DNA of 48,741 nt from Dyadobacter sediminis (GTDB lineage: Bacteria; Bacteroidota; Bacteroidia; Cytophagales; Spirosomataceae). Positions 9,822 through 19,713 of this stretch are shown in pieces (within the stretch, counting starts at the first letter, position 1; each line of letters begins with the position of its first letter). The notes beneath the pieces were generated by a model. That model made no database searches. It saw only the letters and a list, made by a program, of their open reading frames with translations, and had not been told where the DNA came from. The translations under genes were made by a program, and so were the position numbers. The stretch lies in the NCBI RefSeq assembly GCF_005860765.1, contig NZ_VCEI01000001.1:1-48741 (forward strand), written 5' to 3'.

Positions 9822-10355
9822 TTACCTTTTTCTGGCTGCTTTTACCATCCTGACTGCCGCCATGATAATGATGGCAAAAGCAACAAGGCCGAGCACACCG
9901 TAAAGCCAGTCGACTGTGTTCTTTAATACTACGAGAAAGACAATGGAGAAGAGAAAAATGGTGGCAACTTCATTGAATAACCTCAGCTGAAAAGAAGAAA
10001 AACGAAATTTTCCCTGCTGCAATTCGAGCAGTATTTTACGTGTAAAGAAATGATACACCAGCAAGCCCAGAACAAACGCAAGTTTCAGCTGCATCCATCC
10101 CTGATCCAGCCATGCCGGGTTCAGGTAAATCAGGATGGTGCCAAACAGCAAAGTGAGCCAGCAAGCAGGCGTCATAATGGCATTCCAGAGCAGTTTTTCC
10201 ATTTTCGCAAACTGGGCAAACAGCACATTCCGTTCAGTATCAGTCTTTTCCAATGCTTCTGTATGATACACAAATAGGCGTGGCATATAAAAAAGTCCTG
10301 CAAACCAGCTGACAACGAAAATAATGTGAAGGGCCTTGAAATGAAGATAAGTCAT
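9822..10355 (-). CDS. hemJ: Protoporphyrinogen IX oxidase HemJ-like membrane protein
   Basis: A 177-aa protein with four or five membrane helices. Its N-terminus has the HemJ pattern of a His in helix 1 (LHIIFVVSWFAGLFYMPRLF, H10) followed by YH (H31), and a basic C-terminal tail (MVKAARKR). HemJ oxidises protoporphyrinogen IX to protoporphyrin IX in the inner membrane during haem synthesis and replaces the oxygen-dependent HemY or HemG enzymes in many bacteria. Its length matches the family (about 140-190 aa). It stands alone on the minus strand, divergent from msrA, with a 234-bp AT-rich gap before the giant surface gene. No other haem genes are in the window, so the assignment rests on the sequence pattern alone. 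Confidence 0.8.
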   Translation of the reverse strand: MTYLHFKALHIIFVVSWFAGLFYMPRLFVYHTEALEKTDTERNVLFAQFAKMEKLLWNAIMTPACWLTLLFGTILIYLNPAWLDQGWMQLKLAFVLGLLVYHFFTRKILLELQQGKFRFSSFQLRLFNEVATIFLFSIVFLVVLKNTVDWLYGVLGLVAFAIIIMAAVRMVKAARKR

Positions 10356-10506
10356 GATTGCAAGTTAAGTACTTTTCAGTACGCATTAGCTGCTTGGAAA
10401 CGATCTTTTTGTGGTCAAATTTCGTAAATATTAATGAATACCTCAGATAAAACTTTCTTTGAAAACTATTCGTTAACTATTCAGGCAAATAAAGCAACCA
10501 ACAAGT

Positions 10507-11190
10507 ATGAAAAAAACCATCCCGATTTTCATGTTTCTGTTTTTGTGCTGCATGGTTGTCGTATCATGCGCGCAGTCGGATAAAAAACAAAAAACCAAAA
10601 TGAACAAAGAAACGGCTTCGGCACTGGACGAAGATCATGTGGATACTTCCAATACGGAAATCGCAACTTTTGGAACCGGATGTTTCTGGTGCACGGAAGC
10701 AGTTCTGGAATCGCTTGATGGGGTCAAAAAAGTGGTTTCAGGCTATGCCGGCGGCCATGTTGCAAATCCTGACTACAAAACAGTGTGTACCGGTACCACA
10801 GGCCATGCAGAATGTGTGGAAGTAACGTACGATCCGAAAGTAATTTCTTATGCCGACTTGCTGCAGGCATTTTTCCGCAGCCACGACCCTACTTCACTGA
10901 ACCGTCAGGGAAATGACGTCGGAACGCAATATCGTTCGGTCATTTTTTATCATAACGAAGAGCAGAAAAATCTGGCTGAAAAGGCAAAAAGCGAACTGGA
11001 TAAATCAGGGGCCTATTCCAAACCGATTGTTACGGAAATATCCAAAGCGCCAACGTTTTATATAGCAGAAGATTATCATCAGAATTACTTTGCCAATAAT
11101 CCCGATCAAGGGTATTGCGCATTTGTAATTGCCCCGAAACTGGACAAGTTCAAAAAGGTATTCAAAGACAAATTGCGCAGTAATATATGA
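10507..11190 (+). CDS. msrA: Peptide-methionine (S)-S-oxide reductase MsrA, lipoprotein form
   Basis: A 227-aa protein whose first 21 residues are a lipoprotein signal (MKKTIPIFMFLFLCCMVVVS followed by Cys21). A ~30-residue linker leads into a full MsrA domain. The active-site motif GCFWC gives the catalytic Cys59. Other family blocks are SGYAGGHVANPDYKTVCTGT, GHAECVEVTYDP, FFRSHDPTSLNRQGNDVGTQ and the C-terminal EDYHQNYFANNPDQGYC. The enzyme reduces methionine-S-sulfoxide in proteins. The lipid anchor suggests periplasmic or envelope repair rather than cytosolic work (inference). The gene is monocistronic. A possible hairpin terminator follows at 11201-11237. Confidence 0.95.
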   Translation: MKKTIPIFMFLFLCCMVVVSCAQSDKKQKTKMNKETASALDEDHVDTSNTEIATFGTGCFWCTEAVLESLDGVKKVVSGYAGGHVANPDYKTVCTGTTGHAECVEVTYDPKVISYADLLQAFFRSHDPTSLNRQGNDVGTQYRSVIFYHNEEQKNLAEKAKSELDKSGAYSKPIVTEISKAPTFYIAEDYHQNYFANNPDQGYCAFVIAPKLDKFKKVFKDKLRSNI

Positions 11191-11200
11191 TTTGAATACT

Positions 11201-11237
11201 TTAAAAGCTGTTTTAAACCATTTATCCCAGCTTTTAA
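11201..11237 (+). terminator. Possible hairpin after msrA
   Basis: TTAAAAGCTG (11201-11210) and CAGCTTTTAA (11228-11237) are perfect inverted copies with a 17-nt loop, 10 bp past the msrA stop. The stem is AT-rich and no T-run follows directly, so it is a weak candidate. Confidence 0.35.
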
Positions 11238-11266
11238 CCCGTACAATAACTACTAATGGCACAAGT

Positions 11267-11297
11267 TTTGAAGCGTTGAAATAAAGGCTTTAATTTG
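11267..11297 (+). promoter_or_regulatory. Candidate Bacteroidota-type promoter for the outer-membrane protein gene
   Basis: TTTG (11267-11270) is followed after 20 nt by TAATTTG (11291-11297), close to the Bacteroidota primary-sigma consensus TTTG / TAnnTTTG but one base short in the -7 box. It lies about 35 bp before the start codon at 11333. Confidence 0.4.
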
Positions 11298-11332
11298 TGC
11301 CATAATTTTTTAACAATAACTAATCTATTACT

Positions 11333-11863
11333 ATGAAAAAGGTTTTCTTAATGTTTTTTGTTGCAGCGTTTATGAGTTTAGCTTCTGAAAAAGCTTTCGC
11401 ACAGTACGAAAAAGGAGATAAATTACTGAACGTTGGCATTGGTCTAAACTCCTATTACGGCGGTGGTACTCCAATCGGAGTAGCGTTTGAATACGGCGTT
11501 ACAGATGCAATTAGTGTAGGTGCACAAATTGACTTTTCAAGATGGTCATACGGTTACGGCGGATATAAATGGAGCTATACTTTTGTTCCGGTTGCATTAC
11601 GCGGATCATACCACTTTGGACAGTTGCTTAATCTTAGCACAGACAAACTGGATTTATATGGAGGAGCTGCATTAGGTTACTACATTTCCAGCTACAGCGA
11701 CAACTCAGGATACTCTGGAGTTTATGACAATGCTTATGGAAACAAAGGTCTTTTCGGTTTGTTTGCCGGTGGCCGTTACTATTTCAAAGAGAATATTGCA
11801 GCTTTTGCTGAGGTTGGATTTGGCGTTTCTACTTTAAAAGTTGGAGCGACATTCAAATTCTAA
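11333..11863 (+). CDS. Small outer-membrane beta-barrel protein
   Basis: A 176-aa protein with a signal peptide (MKKVFLMFFVAAFMSLASEK, cleavage after AFA near residue 23). The rest alternates hydrophobic and polar residues and is rich in Gly, Tyr and Ser (GIGLNSYYGGGTPIGVAFEY, VGAQIDFSRWSYGYGG). It ends with a C-terminal aromatic strand (TLKVGATFKF), as outer-membrane barrels do. About eight strands would fit the length, similar to OmpW/OmpX-sized porin-like proteins. Its role cannot be deduced. It has its own candidate promoter and a very strong terminator, so it is probably transcribed alone. Confidence 0.8.
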   Translation: MKKVFLMFFVAAFMSLASEKAFAQYEKGDKLLNVGIGLNSYYGGGTPIGVAFEYGVTDAISVGAQIDFSRWSYGYGGYKWSYTFVPVALRGSYHFGQLLNLSTDKLDLYGGAALGYYISSYSDNSGYSGVYDNAYGNKGLFGLFAGGRYYFKENIAAFAEVGFGVSTLKVGATFKF

Positions 11864-11872
11864 AATCATAAC

Positions 11873-11918
11873 GACATAAAAAAAGCGATGCATTGAGTTG
11901 CATCGCTTTTTTTATGTC
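11873..11918 (+). terminator. Strong intrinsic terminator after the beta-barrel gene
   Basis: A perfect 20-bp inverted repeat with a 6-nt loop: GACATAAAAAAAGCGATGCA, loop TTGAGT, and its exact complement. The G/C-rich core GCGATGCA is flanked by an A-run and a T-run, so it can terminate in both directions. It begins 10 bp after the stop codon at 11863. Confidence 0.92.
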
Positions 11919-12022
11919 ATTGTTGATATGGTTTACACTTGATAAATATAAATCTGAAAATTTCCATAAAGACAATTATCAATCCACATTTTACCTATCA
12001 ATTTCACCTTCCATAATCGCCA

Positions 12023-12349
12023 TTAACGATGCACTTTTTCCGGTGTAGAAGCAGGATGCCGATCAGGGTTTTCCGGTGCGTTATCAAAAGTTCCTGTTTC
12101 TGTATTTCCATATTTGATAGAAGCAATTTCTGTTCTTCTAACTGAATAAACCGGGCCTTCAGGATCAGAAACTTTCCTGTACTTTACGACATTTTCATCT
12201 ACTTCCTGTATCAGCACTTCAAGCTTCGTATTGTCTTTCATAACAATAATATCCGGCTTTCTGATGGTTTGAGCAAATGAAAAGTTTACCAGCGAAATCA
12301 AAAAAGCTAGAGATAACAATCTGGTTTTGAAAGTGAGATTATCTTTCAT
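12023..12349 (-). CDS. Small secreted protein, paralogue of its upstream neighbour
   Basis: 108 aa when started at the ATG at 12349, which directly precedes a signal peptide (MKDNLTFKTRLLSLAFLISL, ending near SFAQ). The mature part (TIRKPDIIVMKDNTKLEVLI, QEVDENVVKYRKV, VYSVRRTEIASIKYGN) aligns with the N-terminal part of the next gene upstream (SLRKNDVIVRRDSTRIQALI, VSYEKVNYRDL). The two share one small beta-rich domain. A longer frame from a TTG at 12397 would overlap the upstream gene and add a non-signal leader, so I reject it. The gap to the upstream stop is 44 bp, consistent with one operon. Function unknown. Confidence 0.75.
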   Translation of the reverse strand: MKDNLTFKTRLLSLAFLISLVNFSFAQTIRKPDIIVMKDNTKLEVLIQEVDENVVKYRKVSDPEGPVYSVRRTEIASIKYGNTETGTFDNAPENPDRHPASTPEKVHR

Positions 12350-12393
12350 AAGGTTGAGATTTGTAGTTAATTCAAAATTTAAACAAAGCTGGA

Positions 12394-13128
12394 TCAAAAG
12401 AAAAAACTTAACGTTAAAAAACCGGATTTATTCCGCACATTAAATCCCGGCGTAAATCTTAAACTTTCCAGAGGCTGATTTCTTCTTTCCAGTTCCGATT
12501 TCACTTTTTCCGCTTTTGCTTTGTAGACTTTATGGTTTTTAAAGCATATCAAACCGAATACGCCGCCAAAAACAGGACCGGCAACAGCAAGTGAATTTCC
12601 GAACTTTTTATTGTCCGAACTGTTGCCGGAATTAGCAATTATAAACCCTGAAATCAGTGAAGCAGCAGCGAAAGATGTGAATACAACAGCACCCGTTTTT
12701 CCATCAATCGCCTTGTTTTTATAAAATTCGTATTTATCCCTCAGCTGATCGGAATTGGCCATAACGATGCTTTTATCAAATGGATTCTCAGGCAAGTTGG
12801 CCATATCTGCATATTGCCCGACGGAATCCGGAGAAATACGGACCGCTGCTACAGAATCTTTTACATGAATCGTTTTACCGCTTTTCAGTAAAATACGCGC
12901 AACCTGATCCATATAAATGAATGCTTTGGCACTGTCTGGAGTGGCAAGGTCACGGTAATTGACTTTCTCATAACTTACCTGCAGGATAAGCGCCTGAATC
13001 CGCGTGCTGTCACGTCTGACGATGACATCATTTTTACGAAGTGACTGTGCATAAACAGAATTTGTCAAAGAAAGCAAGACCAATCCAAATGAAATAAAAA
13101 TGGCTTTTTTAAGTGTGTGTGATTGCAT
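12394..13128 (-). CDS. Secreted or membrane protein with the same N-terminal domain plus a hydrophobic region
   Basis: A 244-aa protein with a signal peptide (LKKAIFISFGLVLLSLTNSV, ending YAQ). Residues ~28-100 carry the domain shared with the downstream gene. Residues ~135-205 contain a charged segment followed by hydrophobic stretches (GAVVFTSFAAASLISGFIIA and LAVAGPVFGGVFGLICF), probably one or two membrane helices. The C-terminus ends in alternating hydrophobics (GFLTLSFFF). No family with a known function is recognised. The pair looks like a duplication in which one copy kept only the N-terminal domain. Confidence 0.7.
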   Translation of the reverse strand: MQSHTLKKAIFISFGLVLLSLTNSVYAQSLRKNDVIVRRDSTRIQALILQVSYEKVNYRDLATPDSAKAFIYMDQVARILLKSGKTIHVKDSVAAVRISPDSVGQYADMANLPENPFDKSIVMANSDQLRDKYEFYKNKAIDGKTGAVVFTSFAAASLISGFIIANSGNSSDNKKFGNSLAVAGPVFGGVFGLICFKNHKVYKAKAEKVKSELERRNQPLESLRFTPGFNVRNKSGFLTLSFFF

Positions 13129-13196
13129 GATTTATTGTTAAGAATATAAAAATTTACTTCTTCAAACTGGTCGGAAACAGGAACAACAATGCAGAA

Positions 13197-13919
13197 TTAC
13201 ACACCGAATTTGTTCAGCTGTTTTACCAAAACGTCAAAATCTTTCGGATACGGCGCTTCCACGCGCACAGGCTCGCCATTCATCAATGCGAAAGACAATG
13301 AATGCGCATGAAGCGCAACGCGCTGAATCAAAGGTTGTTCTTCTGTTTCCTTTTTAAGGTTGAACTTACGCTTGAGACTGGAAAGAAAAATAGGCTCGCC
13401 GCCGTATTGCGGATCACAAACAATCGGCGCTTTCAGACAGGAAAGATGAATACGGATCTGGTGCATTCTTCCGGTGATCGGTATGCATTCGATGAGCGTA
13501 TAGCCACGGTAAACTTTCAGCGTATTGAAAATGGTTTCGGCAATCTTTCCTTCTGCCCGGTCGATTTTTACGGCAGTACCGTTTTTTAACGGCAGAATCG
13601 GAAGGTAAACTGAAATACTGTCGAGGTTATGAATGCCGTTTGCAACCGCATGGTACCTCTTGGTTACTTCACGATGTTCAAACTGCATGGCCAGATGCCG
13701 GTAAGCAGCCGGGTTCTTGGCAAATGCCAGTACGCCGGAAGTTTCTTTGTCCAGCCGGTGTGCAGCCTGCAGTTCCGGGTTATATTCTTTTGCCAGCCGC
13801 AGCACGCTGCCGCCCCGGTCTGCCGTTCTTTCATCCAGTGTAGCTAGATGCGGCGGTTTATTGACCAGTAAAAAATCCTCGTCCTCAAATAATATCAGGT
13901 CTTTAAAATCGATCTTCAT
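13197..13919 (-). CDS. RluA-family pseudouridine synthase (first of two)
   Basis: A 240-aa protein with the catalytic motif HRLDKETSG (Asp57 as nucleophile), preceded by FLLVNKPPHLATL. Downstream are the family blocks VTKRYHAVANG, GKIAETIFNTL, and GRMHQIRIHLSCLKAPIVCD followed by PQYGG. It has no S4 RNA-binding domain, so it belongs to the short RluA/TruC-like group. It would convert specific uridines of rRNA or tRNA to pseudouridine; which ones cannot be read from the sequence. A terminator hairpin at 13939-13977 separates it from the ABC ATPase gene upstream. Confidence 0.9.
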   Translation of the reverse strand: MKIDFKDLILFEDEDFLLVNKPPHLATLDERTADRGGSVLRLAKEYNPELQAAHRLDKETSGVLAFAKNPAAYRHLAMQFEHREVTKRYHAVANGIHNLDSISVYLPILPLKNGTAVKIDRAEGKIAETIFNTLKVYRGYTLIECIPITGRMHQIRIHLSCLKAPIVCDPQYGGEPIFLSSLKRKFNLKKETEEQPLIQRVALHAHSLSFALMNGEPVRVEAPYPKDFDVLVKQLNKFGV

Positions 13920-13938
13920 AGTTGTTTTTAATAAAAAT

Positions 13939-13977
13939 ATCCGGATTAATTACATGCAAACTGTAATTGATCCGGAT
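13939..13977 (-). terminator. Terminator after the ABC ATPase gene
   Basis: ATCCGGATTAATTACA (13939-13954) pairs with TGTAATTGATCCGGAT (13962-13977) over 16 bp with one mismatch and a 7-nt loop. On the minus strand the stem is followed by ATTTTTATT. It lies just past the stop codon of the ABC ATPase gene (14005). Confidence 0.8.
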
Positions 13978-14004
13978 TTGCTTTCGTGCAAAGATAACGA
14001 TTTA

Positions 14005-14715
14005 CTACATCAGAATACTTACTTTGGTCGGATTCGGATTAATGGTGTCCGACTCCACAAGGCCGTCGCGCAGGCGTACAATGCGGTGTGCATAATGCGC
14101 AATATCCTCTTCGTGCGTAACCATAACGATTGTATTTCCCTTGCTGTATAACTGGTCGAAAAGATCCATGATTTCATAGGAAGTTTTGGTGTCCAGATTT
14201 CCCGTCGGCTCATCCGCAAGCAGAATACTCGGATCATTTACCAATGCGCGCGCAATGGCGACACGCTGCCGCTGCCCGCCGGAAAGTTCATTGGGCTTGT
14301 GTCCGGCCCGGTTTTCCAGACCTACATTTTTCAATGAGAGCATTGCCTTTTCCGTTCGGTCCGATTTGCTCAGGCCAGCATAGATAAGCGGCAAAGCTAC
14401 GTTATCGAGTGACGACATTCGGGGAAGAAGATTAAAGGTCTGAAACACAAACCCGATTTCTTTGTTTCTGATTTCAGCCAGTTCGTTTTCCGTCATGTCG
14501 CTTACGTCCTTGTTGTTCAGTATGTATTTACCGGTTGTGGGCGTATCCAGACAGCCGATGATATTCATCAGCGTGGATTTTCCAGAGCCGGAAGGACCCA
14601 TGAAAGCAACGTATTCGCCTTTATTGACAGAAATAGTGACCGATTTCAGCGCCTGAATAACTTCACTGCCCATAATGTAACGTTTTGCAATATCCGAGGT
14701 TTCTATAATTTTCAT
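14005..14715 (-). CDS. ABC transporter ATP-binding protein, LolD/MacB type
   Basis: A 236-aa protein with all the ATPase motifs: Walker A GPSGSGKS (40-47), Q-loop Gln92, signature LSGGQRQR (144-151), Walker B ILLADEP (164-170) with TGNLD after it, and H-loop His201. The TGNLD D-loop and the N-terminal [20 protein letters not shown] place it in the LolD/MacB/FtsE-like group that energises MacB- or LolCE-type permeases. Such systems move lipoproteins, drugs or peptides, or act as mechanotransducers. No permease gene lies next to it: the upstream gene is an unrelated small protein and the downstream one is a pseudouridine synthase. The partner must be encoded elsewhere. Confidence 0.92.
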   Translation of the reverse strand: MKIIETSDIAKRYIMGSEVIQALKSVTISVNKGEYVAFMGPSGSGKSTLMNIIGCLDTPTTGKYILNNKDVSDMTENELAEIRNKEIGFVFQTFNLLPRMSSLDNVALPLIYAGLSKSDRTEKAMLSLKNVGLENRAGHKPNELSGGQRQRVAIARALVNDPSILLADEPTGNLDTKTSYEIMDLFDQLYSKGNTIVMVTHEEDIAHYAHRIVRLRDGLVESDTINPNPTKVSILM

Positions 14716-14770
14716 GCAATGCTGTTTTTCAGGCTTTAAAATTTATTTTCTGATTTCTGTCCATAGCATT

Positions 14771-15223
14771 TCAGGATGCAGCCGAAAGTTTCCGGAAATA
14801 AGTATGTACAAACAATGCCGAAAGGATCACTGCCGCGGAAACATCTTCATTTTCAATGTCGCCTTCATTTTTCCAGAAACTCGTCAGCCGGAAACCGGCT
14901 GTTGCATCCGCGTTTTGTACGGACCATTTTCTTCTTGTCCAGGATTCAAACTTCCATTCGTAATCCTGTTCGTTGTATGAAATCTTCGCCGAGCCTTTCC
15001 AGAAATTGTATTTTATTTGTCCGAGCTGCTTCTCGCCCTCTATGTCGAGGATTTCTGTGGTGCGCTTTCCTACGCCTTTGGTCCTGAATTTTACAAGATG
15101 ACCGTTCAGTTCACCATAACCGTCATTGTTCCAGCTGCTGCTTTTTAAAATGCCTACAATCAGTTTGCCGCGAAAAATCCGGCATTCATTTCCGCTAAAA
15201 TTGGATTTCCAGGTCAAGGACAT
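14771..15223 (-). CDS. Conserved-looking hypothetical protein, beta-rich, LURP/tubby-like appearance
   Basis: 150 aa with no signal peptide. The sequence alternates short beta strands with basic and aromatic residues (LTWKSNFSGNECRIF, KLIVGILKSSSWNNDGYGEL, LGQIKYNFWKGSAKISYNEQ, YEWKFESWTRRKWSV). It ends with a possible membrane-facing helix (VSAAVILSALFVHTYF). The strand pattern recalls LURP-one/tubby C-terminal-like proteins, but no diagnostic motif supports this. It lies between the membrane-TPR gene (31 bp upstream) and the ABC ATPase gene (55 bp downstream) on the same strand, so it may share a transcript with either. Confidence 0.6.
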   Translation of the reverse strand: MSLTWKSNFSGNECRIFRGKLIVGILKSSSWNNDGYGELNGHLVKFRTKGVGKRTTEILDIEGEKQLGQIKYNFWKGSAKISYNEQDYEWKFESWTRRKWSVQNADATAGFRLTSFWKNEGDIENEDVSAAVILSALFVHTYFRKLSAAS

Positions 15224-15254
15224 ATTGGATGAAGTGTAAAGCTAAAGTATAAAA

Positions 15255-17918
15255 TCATTGAAACTCGGCTCTCTGTTTTTCAATCAGAGCTCTCATGGGC
15301 TGATAACGGTTCATAAATTGCTGATAATCGGCAGCTGATGCCCATTGCTTTACCTTTATTTCGCCTTCATTTGCTTGTCCCAACAAACCTTGTTCCAGGC
15401 TTAGAAACGCGTATTGTTCCCACAACCGGGGCGCATATTCATTATACCGCAGCGCATCCAGAATAATTTTATACGCTTTTGAAATCTGCTTTTTCCCTCT
15501 GAAATATTCGGATGCCGCAGACACGATCCCGGCATCAAACGGATTGTTTTTAACTGCATTGTCAAAGTTTTTTTCCGAAGGTGATTTGCTTATTACCTGA
15601 ACAAGCGAGTCGGAACCGGAACGGGGTTTAGCGTCGGAGAAAAGCGTTTGTTTCAATTGGCCAATCGCATTGTCCGGAGATTTTTCCTGAAGCTTGTCGA
15701 GCAAAACAACAGCCACTTCCTTTTTGTCAGATAACGCATTGGCAATAGCCATTCCGATCGTGCCTTCGGTTCCTTCCACTTGCGACAAGAATTCAATGGC
15801 TTTGTCATAAAGGCCAAGCTGCAACAGCCAGTGGCCAAGCACTTTATTATATAGCTGGCTTTTTTCGCCTTCTTCTTCGGTCCAGGCCGTCAGCGTTTCC
15901 AGCGCCTTTAATTTGCTGCGGCTGTAAAATTCGGAATACAAGGAAGCAAATGTCAGATCTTCGGATAATACCGGGTTCTTTGCAGCCAGCTTTGGCAGCA
16001 GAATGGCCGGCATGCTGTCCAGTTTGGCCTGATTGGTTGTATAATTTAAAAGGTACGCAAATGCAGAAACGCTCAGCATGGAATCTGCCGGAACGGCTTC
16101 TTTATTGAATTCTTCCTTGACGAACTGCTGTCTCAAATTTTGTATTGCAAGCCAGTTTGCCTGCCATGACAAGTAACTGTGTTTTTCACTTTTTGCCGCT
16201 AATGAATCCAGCAAACCGGAATCGGTGCTCTTTGCCAGAATCGCCAGCAGATTCGTTGCCGGAATTTCGGGGCGGCTTGTATTTTCTGCGGCTTTATCCA
16301 GATAAAAATAGGCAGAATCCGCCACGTTGGTTCTGGAATACAGCATACCGAGGTTATTCAGCAATTCGCCGTTTTCCGGAAACCGATTGATTCCTTCTTT
16401 CAAACTGTGCACGGCGTCAAAAAAGAGATTTTCCTGCACCAGAATTCCACTTAGTCCTGCATAGGCCTGCGGCGAAGGATTTTTCAGCAAAGCTTGCCGG
16501 AAATAGAAGGCGGAAGCATTTTCGTCACCTTGCTTGAGAGCAAGCGAAGCGAGTGCATAATTGGATTTATGGTTTTGAAATTCCTGCTGCAAGGCCAGTT
16601 TGTAATACTGTTCAGCCAGCACAAATTCTCCGGTATTGGAATACAAATCGCCCAAGCCATTAAAATATCCGGTAATGGCCTGATTGAACGGCAGCAGTTT
16701 CTGGATAGAAAACAAAATAATGACTCCGGCAAATCCGAACAGGCGTGTTTGCGTAAGGCCAAAGCGGAGCGGTTTGTAGAGTACTTTATATACAGCCAGA
16801 TTTTGCTGGAAAAGCGGATAAAAATTGATGAGTACATAAAAAAGGAAAACCGTACTCATGGCAAGCTGACCCTGAACGACTACATCTTCCAAAACTTCCA
16901 GAACGGGATCATTGGCAGTGCCGGCCGCAAACGCAGCAAATGCAGCAGAAATAATGAACAAGCCGGTATAAAGCCAGAAACCTGTAGACCTGAAAGGCAA
17001 CGTGCCGGCCGTAGCATCCGCTCTTCTTCTGAAACCCCACAAACCGGCGACAGCAGCAAACAAGGCAAGATATACCGGACTGATCAGCGTAAGGTTCCAG
17101 TCAATAACTTTTGTGTTTTTTAAATACATCAGCAATAGTAGAAGCAGATACAGGACACTGATAACAATAAAGTTGATCAGTCCTGCTTTGCCTTTGCCCG
17201 GAGAAGCGCTTGTACTCAGCCAGACCAGCGCCGCGATTATTTCTGTGGCCGAAACAAGCAGGAACAAAACGGTAAGCAAAAGCCAGAGCGGAAAAGAATA
17301 AGATGCGGCGGTAAATGCGGGAAAAGCCGTTTTTGCCCCAAACATGACAATCAGCGCAAATACTACTGAAACAGCCAGCATGCCTGAAATCCGTACGGCA
17401 ATGCCCAAGTCGGGCCGGAAAGCATGAAAATAATAACCCAGCCCGCCATATAACACAACGGCAAGCAGAAACATGGACCGGTTTCCTTCTCCGAAAACAT
17501 TCAGTATTTCAAGTTGTGAAAAACTTAAAAGCAGAATAAACACGATCATTCCCGCAAGATACCAGAAACGCGGCATGGTCGTCAGTGAAGCCAGAACGAG
17601 AGAAAGTCCGGACAATGCAAATACCCAGAAAAGCTGCACAACCAGAAAGTCCGTTTCCATAACGGAAGCAATAAAACTTTCGGTAACAAGGTGCGAAGGA
17701 ACAGCAACGCCATATTTCCATTGACCGAGCTGAAACACATCCACGACAGACGGTATTTCCGACAGTTCGCTCAGCACATTCCAGCGAATTACATTGGCAA
17801 GCGGATCGATACTTTTGATAATAAAGAAAAGCAGTGACAGTAATAATACTGCAAAAGCGACGGCTGTCATCCTGCGCTCAGACGGCGACCACACTTTCCA
17901 GAAAAAGAATTCCTTCAT
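15255..17918 (-). CDS. Polytopic membrane protein with C-terminal TPR array, function unknown
   Basis: An 887-aa protein. Residues ~17-425 contain about ten or eleven hydrophobic helices (AVAFAVLLLSLLFFIIKSI, LVVQLFWVFALSGLSLVLAS, VISVLYLLLLLLMYL and others). Residues ~430-870 are helical repeats with TPR character (YFNGLGDLYSNTGEFVLAEQ, GELLNNLGMLYSRTNVADSA, NEYAPRLWEQYAFLSLEQGL). The design, a membrane anchor with a large TPR domain, suits an assembly or scaffolding role at the cell envelope. I do not recognise the family, and no enzymatic motif is visible. It starts 120 bp from the atpD promoter, in the opposite direction. Confidence 0.75.
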   Translation of the reverse strand: MKEFFFWKVWSPSERRMTAVAFAVLLLSLLFFIIKSIDPLANVIRWNVLSELSEIPSVVDVFQLGQWKYGVAVPSHLVTESFIASVMETDFLVVQLFWVFALSGLSLVLASLTTMPRFWYLAGMIVFILLLSFSQLEILNVFGEGNRSMFLLAVVLYGGLGYYFHAFRPDLGIAVRISGMLAVSVVFALIVMFGAKTAFPAFTAASYSFPLWLLLTVLFLLVSATEIIAALVWLSTSASPGKGKAGLINFIVISVLYLLLLLLMYLKNTKVIDWNLTLISPVYLALFAAVAGLWGFRRRADATAGTLPFRSTGFWLYTGLFIISAAFAAFAAGTANDPVLEVLEDVVVQGQLAMSTVFLFYVLINFYPLFQQNLAVYKVLYKPLRFGLTQTRLFGFAGVIILFSIQKLLPFNQAITGYFNGLGDLYSNTGEFVLAEQYYKLALQQEFQNHKSNYALASLALKQGDENASAFYFRQALLKNPSPQAYAGLSGILVQENLFFDAVHSLKEGINRFPENGELLNNLGMLYSRTNVADSAYFYLDKAAENTSRPEIPATNLLAILAKSTDSGLLDSLAAKSEKHSYLSWQANWLAIQNLRQQFVKEEFNKEAVPADSMLSVSAFAYLLNYTTNQAKLDSMPAILLPKLAAKNPVLSEDLTFASLYSEFYSRSKLKALETLTAWTEEEGEKSQLYNKVLGHWLLQLGLYDKAIEFLSQVEGTEGTIGMAIANALSDKKEVAVVLLDKLQEKSPDNAIGQLKQTLFSDAKPRSGSDSLVQVISKSPSEKNFDNAVKNNPFDAGIVSAASEYFRGKKQISKAYKIILDALRYNEYAPRLWEQYAFLSLEQGLLGQANEGEIKVKQWASAADYQQFMNRYQPMRALIEKQRAEFQ

Positions 17919-18009
17919 AGATTTTAATTAAATCCGTCTTTTCAAATACAGTTTGAGCAAAAAACGGCTTGTTTTCTAAAAAATATCCAATATTTCAATA
18001 ATTGAACTG

Positions 18010-19597
<1,588 letters not shown>

Positions 19598-19713
19598 GTT
19601 AATAAATGCTTGGTCATAAATAAGCTGGCTGTTCAAGGAATAGAAATTTGTTTTTCCTTTTACCCGCTGAAAATGACTGACAACTAAACGCGCGGCGTAC
19701 CGCAGCTATAAAA

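Noticed and set aside
12350..12397. TTG start extending the small paralogue gene upstream
   Set aside because: Overlaps the upstream gene and puts a hydrophilic leader before the signal peptide.
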